Source: Phymatolithon calcareum (lineage: Eukaryota; Rhodophyta; Florideophyceae; Hapalidiales). Taken from it: a stretch of DNA of 26,244 nt. Each line of letters begins with the position of its first letter. Position 1 is the first letter of the stretch. The position numbers and the translations under genes were made by a program. Positions 1 to 8,911 of the stretch are shown here, one piece after another. The stretch spans positions 160,001 to 186,244 of the forward strand of contig OZ345387.1 of NCBI GenBank assembly GCA_977006965.1, in the 5' to 3' direction. Under the pieces are notes generated by a model. The model did not search any database. It saw only the letters and a list, made by a program, of their open reading frames with translations, and was not told the origin of the DNA.

Positions 1-947
<947 letters not shown>

Positions 948-1340
948 TCAATCAGCAACTTCTTCTTAGATAGTAGGATTTTTTTGTTCCTGATAATTGA
1001 TTTACTTGATATATTTCTTTTTTTAGATTTTTAATTGATTATTCCATACAAAATTGTTCGTATTTTTATTATAAAGTAGTAATCATATATAATAATACCT
1101 TAAGTATAATTACTACTACTTTATAAAAATTTTCTACCCTTCCTTCTTCTCTGTTTTATGATTCTACATCCACTTTTTGTCTTCATTAATGTTCGAAAAC
1201 CTGATTTTTTGCTTTTTTTATTAATACTTCTACGTAGGGATATGTGACTCATGTATGTAATTTTATTAATTGTTAATTATATATAATATAGTATATTATA
1301 TTTAAATATAAATGAACTAAAGTTTTATGCAGATTTTTTT
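948..1340. other. Intergenic region chlN-ycf37, no gene seen
   Basis: This AT-rich stretch of 393 bases has no convincing ORF, tRNA or other RNA gene on either strand. It holds an imperfect hairpin at 1071-1124, listed separately, and an AT-only palindrome at 1281-1301 (10-base arms around one G) shortly before ycf37. The palindrome may be chance in sequence this AT-rich. Confidence 0.6.
1071..1124. repeat. Imperfect inverted repeat after chlN
   Basis: The arms ATAAAGTAGTAAT (1071-1083) and ATTACTACTACTTTAT (1109-1124) are complementary except for a three-base bulge, enclosing an AT-rich loop. It lies about 125 bases after the chlN stop and could stabilise the chlN transcript end. There is no clear U-run after it, so a terminator role is only inferred. 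Confidence 0.45.
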
Positions 1341-1883
1341 ATGTATAATATATATTTTGCTCAAATAGATAATGCGGTTATGCCAAGTATTTATCTTATT
1401 ATTTTGTTAGTCTTTTTATTACCGGTATTTATAATAATAACTTTTCAACTAGTTCAAATTGCCAATCTGGATTATCAATTTAAGATATTGAATCAAAAAG
1501 ATATTGCCAAAAATTTAAACAATGATGATATCTTTACTTTAGTAAAAATATGTACAAAAAAAAGATTATGGCTTTCATCTATTAAATTACTAGAAACAAA
1601 ATGTATAATGGATACAGATTCTAAGTTTAAGTATTTTAATGCCATCGGATTCTCATATTATAGTATGAAGCAATATGATTTAGCAAAAACTTATTACTTA
1701 AAATCATTATCCTATAAAAAAGACTATTTGATTGCATTACAAAATCTTGGCAAAACCTATGAAATAACAAATGATTTTTCTTTAGCATTGGAGACTTATC
1801 GTTCTATTGTATTTTATTATCCAGGTAATTTACTTGCTAATAAAAATATTTTAAAACTAAAAAATCGGGATAGCAGGATTTGA
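1341..1883 (+). CDS. ycf37: Ycf37, TPR protein of photosystem I assembly
   Basis: This 180-residue protein has a hydrophobic N-terminal membrane segment (about residues 14-38) and a C-terminal half with tetratricopeptide repeats (about 95-165, with AIGFSYYSMKQYDLAKTYY and a second repeat ALQNLGKTYEITNDFSLALETY). That architecture and length match Ycf37, whose cyanobacterial counterpart helps assemble or stabilise photosystem I; psaF and psaJ lie just downstream. A second in-frame ATG at 1380 (residue 14) would place the membrane segment at the N-terminus and is a plausible alternative start. The last six residues and the TGA stop are encoded within the complementary strand of trnP, a 19-base convergent overlap. 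Ycf37 diverges quickly, so the call rests on architecture and context. Confidence 0.82.
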   Translation: MYNIYFAQIDNAVMPSIYLIILLVFLLPVFIIITFQLVQIANLDYQFKILNQKDIAKNLNNDDIFTLVKICTKKRLWLSSIKLLETKCIMDTDSKFKYFNAIGFSYYSMKQYDLAKTYYLKSLSYKKDYLIALQNLGKTYEITNDFSLALETYRSIVFYYPGNLLANKNILKLKNRDSRI

Positions 1884-1938
1884 ACCTGCGACATCCTGCT
1901 CCCAAAGCAGGCGCGCTACCAAGCTGCGCTATATCCCG
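1865..1938 (-). tRNA. trnP(UGG): tRNA-Pro (UGG)
   Basis: The minus strand folds as a 74-nt cloverleaf with acceptor CGGGATA/TATCCCG, discriminator A, anticodon stem CCTGC/GCAGG around TTTGGGA (anticodon UGG), and T-arm GCAGG-TTCAAAT-CCTGC. No CCA is encoded. Its 3' end overlaps the end of ycf37 on the other strand. Confidence 0.97.
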
Positions 1939-2000
1939 GAACATCAATAACAATTTTATCTATTTTTTATGATCTTGTCTATAGTTTTAAATAATTTAAA

Positions 2001-2540
2001 TTAATGTGGATACCAAAACATTCCTTTAACACCATCTGGATCAGAGATAAACCCTAGATGTTTATAAAAGCTGAGAACTTGTGGATCAGCAAATAGTGTA
2101 ATTGTATTTATATCGGCATAACGTAGCTGTTTTATCGCTTCATTAATTAAAATCTTTCCTAGTCCTTTGCCTTGAAACTCAGGATGAACAACTACGTCCC
2201 ATATTGTAGCATTAAAGGTATTATCAGATGTAGCTCTTGCAAAAGCAATAAGTTTTTTTTTGTTGTCTTTTTCATAGGATAATGAAATAGTTAGAAAACT
2301 GTGTTCAATAGCAATTTTTACTTTTTTTAAAGGTCTACGAACCCAGCCTACTGTGTCACATAATTCTTCAAGTTCATAAAGATCAATATTTTTATCTTTA
2401 CTTAAAAATATATTGATTTTTTGATTTTTATAATCAAAGTCTTGAATAAGTAGACTATTCTTCTTGCAATCGTATTTATTTGAATCTTGATTTATCGGAA
2501 GAAATTTAGTTTTGTTCCAGAAAAGTTTCCAAAATGCCAT
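2001..2540 (-). CDS. ycf52: Ycf52, GNAT-family N-acetyltransferase
   Basis: This is a 179-residue GCN5-related acetyltransferase. The acetyl-CoA pyrophosphate loop is seen as VVVHPEFQGKGLGKILI (Q123-G124-K125-G126-L127-G128), followed by FADPQVLSFYKHLGF and a C-terminal GVKGMFWYPH. The same ending occurs in the land-plant chloroplast acetyltransferases of the NSI/SNAT group, which acetylate protein lysines and serotonin-type amines; the red-algal plastid-encoded member is Ycf52. The first 50 or so residues are less conserved. The gene is divergent from psaF and convergent with trnP and ycf37. The substrate here cannot be read from sequence. Confidence 0.9.
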   Translation of the reverse strand: MAFWKLFWNKTKFLPINQDSNKYDCKKNSLLIQDFDYKNQKINIFLSKDKNIDLYELEELCDTVGWVRRPLKKVKIAIEHSFLTISLSYEKDNKKKLIAFARATSDNTFNATIWDVVVHPEFQGKGLGKILINEAIKQLRYADINTITLFADPQVLSFYKHLGFISDPDGVKGMFWYPH

Positions 2541-2668
2541 TGTAGTTATATTTAATTGTTTGAAAGTTATTTTTTTATTTTATTAAATTATATTCAATAA
2601 ATGTTACTACATATACATAAAGTATATACTATATACTATTATTTTGCTATATAACGAGTTAAAAGTAA

Positions 2669-2697
2669 TTGGTTAATATGTAACTATTTGTTATATG
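2669..2697 (+). promoter_or_regulatory. Candidate psaF promoter
   Basis: TTGGTT (2669-2674), a 17-base spacer and TATATG (2692-2697) form a sigma70-like promoter. Initiation would fall near 2704, upstream of the psaF Shine-Dalgarno. This argues against the earlier in-frame ATG at 2688, which lies before the predicted transcript start. Confidence 0.45.
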
Positions 2698-2729
2698 TAT
2701 TTATATTTTTTATGATAGGAGAATTTACT

Positions 2730-3287
2730 TTGAAAAAAACATCTTTTTTATTGTTTTTAGTATTGTCTATATTATTTTTTCATCCATCCTTTTCTTATGC
2801 TGATGTTTCTGGTCTTCAACCATGTAAAGATTCTCCAGCATTTACAAAGCGTTTGCAAAACAGTGTAAAGAAATTAGAAGCTCGTTTATCAAAGTATGAA
2901 CCATCTACTCCTCCTTTTTTAGCTATTCAAAAACAAATAGATAAAACAAAAATGCGTTTTGATAGATATGGAAAAGCAGGCTTATTGTGTGGCACAGATG
3001 GCTTACCACATCTTATTGCAGATGGTCGATGGAATCATGCAGGAGAGTTTATTTTTCCAGGTCTATTATTTATTTATATAACAGGTTGGATTGGCTGGGT
3101 TGGTCGAGGGTATTTACAAGCTATTTCAGACACTAGTAAACCGATGGAAAAAGAGATTATTATAGATGTTCCATTAGCATTGAAGTTTTCAGCCTCAGGT
3201 TTTACATGGCCATTAGCTGCATGGCAAGAGTTTACTAGTGGTAAGCTTTTAGTTGATAGTAATGATATTACTGTATCGCCACGTTAA
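2730..3287 (+). CDS. psaF: Photosystem I subunit III, PsaF (TTG start)
   Basis: PsaF is the photosystem I subunit that docks the lumenal donor cytochrome c6 or plastocyanin. The mature region begins about [14 protein letters not shown] and contains the basic amphipathic docking helix ([18 protein letters not shown]), a membrane segment near [18 protein letters not shown] and the family's C-terminal ITVSPR. I start it at the TTG at 2730, because AGGAG at 2717-2721 sits 8 bases before it and the resulting protein (185 residues) begins [10 protein letters not shown], a good lumenal signal peptide ending at SYA (about residue 24). The upstream in-frame ATGs at 2688 and 2712 have no ribosome site, and the second overlaps the Shine-Dalgarno region. 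psaJ follows 43 bases later, probably in one transcript. Confidence 0.96.
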   Translation: MKKTSFLLFLVLSILFFHPSFSYADVSGLQPCKDSPAFTKRLQNSVKKLEARLSKYEPSTPPFLAIQKQIDKTKMRFDRYGKAGLLCGTDGLPHLIADGRWNHAGEFIFPGLLFIYITGWIGWVGRGYLQAISDTSKPMEKEIIIDVPLALKFSASGFTWPLAAWQEFTSGKLLVDSNDITVSPR

Positions 3288-3330
3288 TCAAATATGTGTA
3301 TTTCATTCTATTTTTATTGAGATAATTTAT

Positions 3331-3459
3331 ATGGATAATAATTTAATTAAGTATTTATCAACAGTTCCAGTAGTATTCTTCTTTTGGTTAACTTTTACGG
3401 CAGGTTTAATTATTGAAATTAATCGTTTCTTTCCAGATGTATTGTATTTTTATCTATAA
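3331..3459 (+). CDS. psaJ: Photosystem I subunit IX, PsaJ
   Basis: PsaJ is a 42-residue single-span photosystem I protein lying beside PsaF, which it helps to position. The sequence [17 protein letters not shown] followed by a hydrophobic helix and EINRFFPD is characteristic. The frame is open upstream as far as an ATG at 3253, but that would overlap the psaF coding end and add a non-homologous extension, so the ATG at 3331 is used. The gene lies directly after psaF, the usual plastid order. Confidence 0.96.
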   Translation: MDNNLIKYLSTVPVVFFFWLTFTAGLIIEINRFFPDVLYFYL

Positions 3460-3490
3460 ATAATAAAAATATTTTCTCTGATATTGCTCG

Positions 3491-3533
3491 AAACAAGTCC
3501 TTTTTAGTTTATATACTATAGGCTTGTTTTTTT
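3491..3533 (+). terminator. Rho-independent terminator after psaJ
   Basis: AAACAAG(T)CC at 3491-3500 pairs with GGCTTGTTT at 3521-3529, with one bulged T, and runs into TTTT. It sits 31 bases after psaJ and should end the psaF-psaJ transcript before apcD. Confidence 0.6.
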
Positions 3534-3598
3534 GAGTATCGTTTTTAATTTTGTTAATATACATTATACTTGTATTAATAAATCAATTTTAAAAGAGC

Positions 3599-4084
3599 AT
3601 GAGTTTAGTTAGTCAAATTATAATAAGTGCAGATAATGAATTGCGTTATCCTACTATCGGAGAGTTGCAATCAATTAGTAGTTATTTGCAGACCGGAGAA
3701 GATAGAATCCGTCTCAGTTTATTCTTGAGAGACCAAGAATTGAATATAGTTCAAAAAGCTAGTAAAGCTATTTTTCAAATTTATCCTGAGTATATTGCAC
3801 CTGGTGGTAACTCTGAAGGTGCTCGTAGACGTTCGCTCTGTTTAAGAGATTATGGATGGTATCTTCGTATTATTACTTATGGGCTTTTGGCTGGAGATAA
3901 ACAGTCAATAGAAAAAATTGGACTTATAGGCGTCAGGGAAATGTATAATTCTTTAGGTGTTCCTATTTTAGGTATGATAGATGCAATACAATGTTTGAAA
4001 GAAGCTACATTGGATTTATTATCTTTTGAAGATTCTCAAATCATTTCTCCCTATTTTGATTTTATTATTCAAGGTATGTCTTGA
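3599..4084 (+). CDS. apcD: Allophycocyanin B alpha subunit, ApcD
   Basis: ApcD is a minor alpha-type allophycocyanin of the phycobilisome core that acts as a terminal emitter, passing energy to the photosystems. The 161-residue length is normal for the family. The chromophore cysteine is C81 in [10 protein letters not shown], and the preceding [10 protein letters not shown], the later [16 protein letters not shown] and the C-terminal [10 protein letters not shown] match ApcD rather than ApcA. The start is the ATG at 3599, preceded by AAAAGAG. Presence of the gene points to a phycobilisome-bearing plastid, so a red alga rather than a diatom, cryptophyte or brown alga. Confidence 0.95.
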   Translation: MSLVSQIIISADNELRYPTIGELQSISSYLQTGEDRIRLSLFLRDQELNIVQKASKAIFQIYPEYIAPGGNSEGARRRSLCLRDYGWYLRIITYGLLAGDKQSIEKIGLIGVREMYNSLGVPILGMIDAIQCLKEATLDLLSFEDSQIISPYFDFIIQGMS

Positions 4085-4121
4085 TTTTTTGTCTTCAATT
4101 GTTTATTTTTTACATAACTAG

Positions 4122-4150
4122 TTGTTTAGTGACCAATATGGTGATATAAT
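4122..4150 (+). promoter_or_regulatory. Promoter of the SRP RNA gene
   Basis: TTGTTT (4122-4127), a 17-base spacer and a perfect TATAAT (4145-4150) precede the start of the ffs RNA by about 7 to 10 bases. The fit to a sigma70 promoter is very good. Confidence 0.65.
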
Positions 4151-4156
4151 TTACTT

Positions 4157-4253
4157 ACACTCGGAAGGTTATAAATATAGTAACTAAAATTTGTCAGGAC
4201 TGGAAAGTAGCAGCAATTTAGTTAAATTATATTTAGATGACTTTCCGGGTTTT
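4157..4253 (+). ncRNA. ffs: Signal recognition particle RNA (4.5S type)
   Basis: This is a small bacterial-type SRP RNA, the scaffold that binds SRP54 in co-translational targeting to the thylakoid. The apical domain reads GTCAGGACTGGAAAGTAGCAGC (near 4193-4214), close to the universal GGUCAGG..GGAAG.AGCAGC core with its asymmetric loop and tetraloop. The ends pair as ACTCGGAAGG (4159-4168) with CTTTCCGGGT (4241-4250), mostly Watson-Crick with G-U pairs, giving one long hairpin. A U-rich tail (GTTTTGTTCTTATTTG) follows. Exact ends are inferred from the stem and the promoter position. Plastid ffs genes are known from red algae, so this is expected but easily missed. Confidence 0.88.
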
Positions 4254-4357
4254 GTTCTTATTTGTTCTATAAATTCTGAAAAAATTTTCAAATAATATTT
4301 TCAATATTTGACTAACAATAATTAATTTTTATAATTCAACTGTATTTCAAAAGTGAC

Positions 4358-5362
4358 ATGAAATCATCAATTACGCAAGGCGTTAAAATGCTTGCGACAG
4401 GCTCTGCTGTACCAGATTTATGTATAAATAATGAGCTTATAAGTAATATTGTCGATACATCAGATGAATGGATATTTAATAGGACCGGAATAAAAGAGAG
4501 AAGAATATTATCAGGATCAACTTCTTTAATTGATATAGCTGCTTTAGCTTCTATTCAAGCTTTAGATAAAACTAATATTAATGCTTTGGATCTAGATTTA
4601 ATTATTTTAGCTACATCCACTCCTAACGATTTATTTGGTAGCGCAAGTCAATTGCAAGCTAAGATAGGTGCCAGTAGAGCAATAGCGTTTGATATAACTG
4701 CTGCTTGTTCTGGTTTTCTTATTGCAATGGTAACAGCTGCACAGTTTATTCAAAATGGAAGCTATAATAATGTTCTTGTTGTTGGCGCAGATGTTTTATC
4801 TAAATGGACTGATTGGTCTGATAGACGTACTTGTATTTTGTTTGGTGATGGTGCGGGAGCTGCAATTTTACAGTCTTGTTCTCTTTTAGAAAATAATATT
4901 TTAGGATTTAATTTAAATACTAATGGTCAGAAATTTGATCAGCTAAATATTCAATATGAATACTCCAAAAAAGAAGATCTTTTTTCTACAGGTATTAAAG
5001 GTAATTTTAAATATATTACGATGAATGGTAAAGAAGTCTATAAATTTGCTGTGTCTAAAGTACCCCAAAGTATTCAGTGTTGTTTAAGTTCTTTAAATTT
5101 ATCTGTTAAGCAAATTAATTGGCTATTATTGCATCAAGCGAATGAGAGGATTTTAAATGCAGTCGCATCTAGGTTAATGATACCCTCTGAAAAAGTGATT
5201 TCTAATTTATCTAAATATGGTAATACCTCAGCAGCTTCTATTCCTTTAGCTTTAAATGAAGCAATTGAAGACTCTCGAATTCAAAGTGGAGATTTGGTTG
5301 TTATGTCTGGTTTTGGAGCAGGGTTAACTTGGGGAACTTTGATTTTAAGATGGAATGCTTAG
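4358..5362 (+). CDS. fabH: 3-oxoacyl-ACP synthase III, FabH
   Basis: FabH condenses acetyl-CoA with malonyl-ACP to start plastid fatty acid synthesis. The 334-residue protein has the full catalytic triad: C117 in ITAACSGF, H259 in LLHQANERI and N289 in [10 protein letters not shown]. The early NRTGIKERR and the GDGAGAAIL motif are also family hallmarks, and the C-terminal [11 protein letters not shown] is intact. The start ATG at 4358 gives the usual N-terminus. It lies upstream of accD, whose product supplies malonyl-CoA, so two adjacent steps of lipid synthesis are close together with psbX between them. Confidence 0.97.
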   Translation: MKSSITQGVKMLATGSAVPDLCINNELISNIVDTSDEWIFNRTGIKERRILSGSTSLIDIAALASIQALDKTNINALDLDLIILATSTPNDLFGSASQLQAKIGASRAIAFDITAACSGFLIAMVTAAQFIQNGSYNNVLVVGADVLSKWTDWSDRRTCILFGDGAGAAILQSCSLLENNILGFNLNTNGQKFDQLNIQYEYSKKEDLFSTGIKGNFKYITMNGKEVYKFAVSKVPQSIQCCLSSLNLSVKQINWLLLHQANERILNAVASRLMIPSEKVISNLSKYGNTSAASIPLALNEAIEDSRIQSGDLVVMSGFGAGLTWGTLILRWNA

Positions 5363-5382
5363 TATTCTAATATTATAGAATA
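5363..5382. repeat. Short hairpin at the end of fabH
   Basis: TATTCTA (5363-5369) and TAGAATA (5376-5382) form a perfect 7-bp stem with a 6-base loop immediately after the fabH stop. It is weak, with no strong U-tract, and may only protect the transcript end. Confidence 0.35.
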
Positions 5383-5510
5383 TGAAGATAAAATACATTG
5401 ATTAGTAAGTTCTATCATAATATTATTATAAATTTTTTAGTCATTTCTAGGAATTTATGATCTAATTAGTTGATCAGTTTTTTATAAATTAATACAATAG
5501 GTTAATACAA

Positions 5511-5630
5511 ATGACTCCATCGTTATCTAATTTTTTAAACAGTTTGATTTTAGGAGCAGCAATTGTAGTAGTTCCAATCACAGCAGCACTATTTTTTGTG
5601 AGTAAAAAAGATAAAACTATAAGAGGTTGA
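5511..5630 (+). CDS. psbX: Photosystem II protein PsbX
   Basis: PsbX is a one-span subunit of photosystem II near the cytochrome b559 and plastoquinone-exchange side. The 39-residue ORF reads [18 protein letters not shown], continues through a hydrophobic helix (about residues 12-30) and ends SKKDKTIRG, which matches PsbX across its length. The ATG at 5511 is the only reasonable start, and the TGA is at 5628-5630. It lies between fabH and accD. Confidence 0.94.
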   Translation: MTPSLSNFLNSLILGAAIVVVPITAALFFVSKKDKTIRG

Positions 5631-5673
5631 ATAGTTCAGAATAAATAAAAATGGAATAGTTAATTGTATATAG

Positions 5674-6555
5674 ATGAAATCTGAAATGTCTTTATTTGAT
5701 TGGTTACTTGTAAAGCGAAATTTAGTAGTTACAAAAAATATTAAAAAGTCAAACCTAAAAATTCCAGAGGGTCTTTGGATAAAGTGTGAGAAATGTGGCT
5801 TATTAATGTATCATAAAACCCTGAAAAAAAATTTGAAGGTTTGTCCGCAGTGTATACATCATTTCCCTACATCGAGTTATGATAGGATAAATCAATTACT
5901 TGAACCTAACTCATGGCAACCTTTAAATAACAATTTATCATCTACAGATCCATTAGGTTTTTCTGATCAAAAATTCTATGGTAAAAGATTGCAAGATATG
6001 AAAGTGAAAACAGGTTTACATGATGCTGTTCAAACAGGTTTAGGTAAAATAGGTAGTATTATTGTAGCTATTGGTGTAATGGATTTTCGTTTTATGGGTG
6101 GTAGCATGGGGTCTGTGGTTGGTGAAAAATTAACACGCTTAATTGAATTAGCTACTAATAAGAGATTGCCGATAATAATTATTTGCGCTTCTGGGGGTGC
6201 TAGAATGCAAGAAGGCATGTTAAGTTTAATGCAAATGGCTAAGGTTTCTTCAGCTCTTTATAAGCATAAGAAATTAGGTTTATTGTATCTCTCTATTCTT
6301 ACATCTCCTACTACTGGTGGTGTTACAGCTAGTTTTGCAATGCTAGGCGATTTGATTATTGCTGAGCCCAATGCATTAATTGCATTTGCGGGTCGACGTG
6401 TAATTGAACAAACTATTCGTCAAGATTTACCTGCTAATTTTCAGACATCTGAATATCTATTTAATCATGGTTTCATTGATCTTATCGTACCCAGAACACA
6501 ATTGAAATTAAAACTTATACAACTGTTAACTTTTTATTACCCTTCATTAAAATAA
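5674..6555 (+). CDS. accD: Acetyl-CoA carboxylase carboxyltransferase beta subunit, AccD
   Basis: AccD is the beta subunit of the carboxyltransferase half of the plastid multi-subunit acetyl-CoA carboxylase, which makes malonyl-CoA for fatty acids. The 293-residue protein has the four-cysteine zinc ribbon C38-x2-C41 ... C57-x2-C60, followed by the crotonase-like core with [39 protein letters not shown] and [11 protein letters not shown]. The start is the ATG at 5674; an in-frame ATG at 5686 (residue 5) is possible, and either keeps the zinc ribbon. The partner genes accA and accB are not in the window. Length and motifs are normal, with none of the large insertions of land-plant AccD. Confidence 0.97.
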   Translation: MKSEMSLFDWLLVKRNLVVTKNIKKSNLKIPEGLWIKCEKCGLLMYHKTLKKNLKVCPQCIHHFPTSSYDRINQLLEPNSWQPLNNNLSSTDPLGFSDQKFYGKRLQDMKVKTGLHDAVQTGLGKIGSIIVAIGVMDFRFMGGSMGSVVGEKLTRLIELATNKRLPIIIICASGGARMQEGMLSLMQMAKVSSALYKHKKLGLLYLSILTSPTTGGVTASFAMLGDLIIAEPNALIAFAGRRVIEQTIRQDLPANFQTSEYLFNHGFIDLIVPRTQLKLKLIQLLTFYYPSLK

Positions 6556-6722
6556 GGATTACTGATATTATTTTGAATTTGAATTTATTGATTTAATAAG
6601 CTAAGAAGTAAGTGCTTTTATAAGATACTTATTTTAGTAGTGAATATAAACTATGATTTTCATTTTTTTTATATATGTATAAAATACTTTTGTAAGGAAT
6701 ATAAAATATACTAAGGAGAATT

Positions 6723-7211
6723 ATGCTAAAAAAAATTATTTTTATCTTTTACGTATCTATTATTGCTAGTATATTAGCATCTAGTATTGTTAGTGCTTTA
6801 GAATTAGACGAATCTACAAGAACCGTGCAATTAGAGCAAGCAGGTGAAACAATTGTATTGACCCCTGAGCAAGTAAAAAGGGGTAAACGCTTGTTTAATA
6901 ATACTTGTGCACAATGTCATAATGGAGGAATTACAAAAACCAATCCTAATATAGGTCTCGATCCGGAGTCTTTAAGTTTGGCAACACCGTCAAGAGATAA
7001 TATTAGTAGTCTAATTGATTATATGAAATATCCAACTAGCTATGATGGTGAGTCCTCGATATCAGAATTACATCCAAGTATAAAAAGTGCTGAAATATTT
7101 CCTAAGATGCGTAATCTAACAGATGAAGATTTATTTGCAATAGCTGGGCATATATTAATACAACCTAAAATTGCCTCAGAAAAGTGGGGCGGTGGTAAAA
7201 TATATTATTAA
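6723..7211 (+). CDS. psbV: Cytochrome c550 of photosystem II, PsbV
   Basis: PsbV is a lumenal extrinsic haem protein that stabilises the manganese cluster of photosystem II. The 162-residue precursor has a signal peptide of about 25 residues ending VSA before LELDESTRTV. The haem site is C62-A-Q-C65-H66, and H116 in SELHPSIK is the likely second axial ligand, giving the bis-histidine pattern of the family. The C-terminal KWGGGKIYY is characteristic. AAGGAG at 6713-6718 lies just before the ATG, a strong ribosome site. petJ, another c-type cytochrome, follows, and ccs1 for haem attachment is further along in the window. Confidence 0.97.
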   Translation: MLKKIIFIFYVSIIASILASSIVSALELDESTRTVQLEQAGETIVLTPEQVKRGKRLFNNTCAQCHNGGITKTNPNIGLDPESLSLATPSRDNISSLIDYMKYPTSYDGESSISELHPSIKSAEIFPKMRNLTDEDLFAIAGHILIQPKIASEKWGGGKIYY

Positions 7212-7307
7212 TGTAAAAAGGTCAATTATTAATTATTTATACTTTATATGAATTATAAATAATAGATATTATAATTGTATTGAATGTATTTTTATCAGGA
7301 GAGAAAA

Positions 7308-7640
7308 TTGAACAAGCTTTTAACTTTGTTATTATTCATAGTTAGTATTTTTTTAATGGATCTAACTCCAGAGGTTTATGCTGCAGATTTACAAGCAGGT
7401 GAACAGGTTTTTTCAGCTAATTGTTCAGCATGTCATGCCGGTGGCAATAATGCAATAATGCCAGAAAAAACTTTAAAGAAAGACGCTTTAGAAGAAAATA
7501 GTATGAATAGCATTGCTGCAATAACAACACAAGTTGCAAATGGTAAAAATGCAATGCCAGCATTTGGTGGCAAACTAGCTGATGATGACATTGAAAATGT
7601 TGCTAATTATGTGTTGAGTCAATCAGAACAAGGTTGGTAA
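7308..7640 (+). CDS. petJ: Cytochrome c6, PetJ (TTG start)
   Basis: Cytochrome c6 carries electrons in the lumen from the cytochrome b6f complex to photosystem I. The mature protein is 85 residues from [14 protein letters not shown], with haem site C39-S-A-C42-H43 and methionine ligand M83 in NAMPAFGG, ending SQSEQGW. I place the start at the TTG at 7308, because AGGAG at 7297-7301 is 6 bases upstream and the protein then begins [10 protein letters not shown] with a signal peptide ending VYA (residue 25). The ATG at 7284 would add eight residues of unlikely leader, lacks a ribosome site and lies about 9 bases after a TATAAT at 7270-7275, so close to the probable transcript start. Confidence 0.96.
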   Translation: MNKLLTLLLFIVSIFLMDLTPEVYAADLQAGEQVFSANCSACHAGGNNAIMPEKTLKKDALEENSMNSIAAITTQVANGKNAMPAFGGKLADDDIENVANYVLSQSEQGW

Positions 7641-7689
7641 ATATTTTTATTGAGTGATTAATTATTCTTTATTGTTGTATATTTAAAAT

Positions 7690-7735
7690 AGGTAGTTGAG
7701 ATTGAAAATTTCTTTAACTATCTATTTATTTTTTA
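7690..7735 (+). terminator. Rho-independent terminator after petJ
   Basis: An 11-bp stem with four G-U pairs joins AGGTAGTTGAG (7690-7700) to TTTAACTATCT (7713-7723). It is followed by a T-rich tract to 7735 and lies 50 bases after petJ. Confidence 0.6.
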
Positions 7736-7753
7736 TATAAAATTATAAATATT

Positions 7754-8896
7754 ATGCTTAAAACTTATACAACTTTTTTATTATTGGAAGATAGGAAAAT
7801 CTATCAAGGTTGGTCTTTTAGTAATGCTTTAATGTCAATAGGTGAGCTTGTTTTTAATACTGGTATGACTGGTTATCAAGAAGTTATTACCGATCCTAGC
7901 TACTTTGGTCAAATAGTTCTTTTTACTTATCCAGAAATAGGTAATACTGGAGTAAATAATGATGATATAGAGTCTCTGAAACCCTATATCAAAGGAATAA
8001 TTGCAAAAAATATTTGTTTAAATCCTAGTAACTGGCGAAGTCAAGTATCTTTAGTTCATTATTTGATTGATCAAAATATACCCCATATTTTTGGTATAGA
8101 TACACGATCTCTTACAAAATATTTAAGAGACAAAGGAGTTATGAATGGTTGTATTTCAAGTCATAAGCTAAGCTTTTCTAGCCTTATTAAAAGATTTCAG
8201 CAATTTACTAGTATGCAAAATCTAAATTTGGTGAATAAAGTTACTACAACGACTTCTTATATTTGGTCTCCTAGATTATTACCAAGATTTAATTTTAAAG
8301 ATAATTTCCAAAACCAGTATAATCGCTTAAATGTAGTTGTAATAGATTTTGGTGTTAAATTCAATATATTAAATAGGCTTTCTTATTATGGTTGTGATGT
8401 AAAAATAGTACCAGCTATAACTAACTATGATATTATTATGTTAGATAAGCCAGATGGAGTATTATTATCTAATGGTCCTGGCGATCCGTCATTAATTCAT
8501 AATTCTCTGAATACTATTAGAAATTTAATTAATTCTAATATACCTATATTTGGTATATGTTTAGGTCATCAATTGTTAAGTTTAGCTCTTGGAGCCACAA
8601 CATCTAAGCTAAAGTTTGGGCATCGAGGGTTAAACCATCCATCCGGATTATATAATCAAGTGAGAATTACTAGTCAGAATCATGGTTTTGTTGTATCTTC
8701 TAATACTTTACCTCAAAGTTTAGTTGATGTTACTCATTTTAATTTAAATGATAGTACTATAGCTGGTATGGTTCATAATTTTAGGCCCTGTTTTTCTGTC
8801 CAATATCATCCCGAAGCAAGTCCAGGTCCTCATGATTCAGACTATTTATTTGCTCATTTTATAAGAATCATGCGCGCTTTTAAATATAATTATTGA
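7754..8896 (+). CDS. carA: Carbamoyl-phosphate synthase small (glutaminase) subunit, CarA
   Basis: CarA hydrolyses glutamine and passes ammonia to the large subunit CarB to make carbamoyl phosphate for arginine and pyrimidines. Residues 1-180 form the CarA-specific N-terminal domain (ELVFNTGMTGYQEVITDPSY). Residues 190-380 form the class I amidotransferase domain, with nucleophile C269 in GICLGHQLLSLALG, H352 and E354 in QYHPEASPGPHD. The length (380) is normal and the triad intact. Only the small subunit is here; CarB is expected from the nucleus in red algae, so the enzyme should be of mixed origin. The gene ends 15 bases before the convergent ycf53. Confidence 0.97.
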   Translation: MLKTYTTFLLLEDRKIYQGWSFSNALMSIGELVFNTGMTGYQEVITDPSYFGQIVLFTYPEIGNTGVNNDDIESLKPYIKGIIAKNICLNPSNWRSQVSLVHYLIDQNIPHIFGIDTRSLTKYLRDKGVMNGCISSHKLSFSSLIKRFQQFTSMQNLNLVNKVTTTTSYIWSPRLLPRFNFKDNFQNQYNRLNVVVIDFGVKFNILNRLSYYGCDVKIVPAITNYDIIMLDKPDGVLLSNGPGDPSLIHNSLNTIRNLINSNIPIFGICLGHQLLSLALGATTSKLKFGHRGLNHPSGLYNQVRITSQNHGFVVSSNTLPQSLVDVTHFNLNDSTIAGMVHNFRPCFSVQYHPEASPGPHDSDYLFAHFIRIMRAFKYNY

Positions 8897-8911
8897 AATT
8901 TGTAAATTGTT

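Noticed and set aside
1281-1301. AT-only palindrome before ycf37
   Set aside because: Ten-base arms of only A and T around one G are likely by chance in such AT-rich intergenic DNA; not given a function.
3253-3330. In-frame ATG extension upstream of psaJ
   Set aside because: It overlaps the psaF end and adds 26 residues unlike any PsaJ; the ATG at 3331 gives the normal 42-residue protein.
6030-6218. Minus-strand ORF within accD
   Set aside because: Shadow of the conserved carboxyltransferase core of accD.
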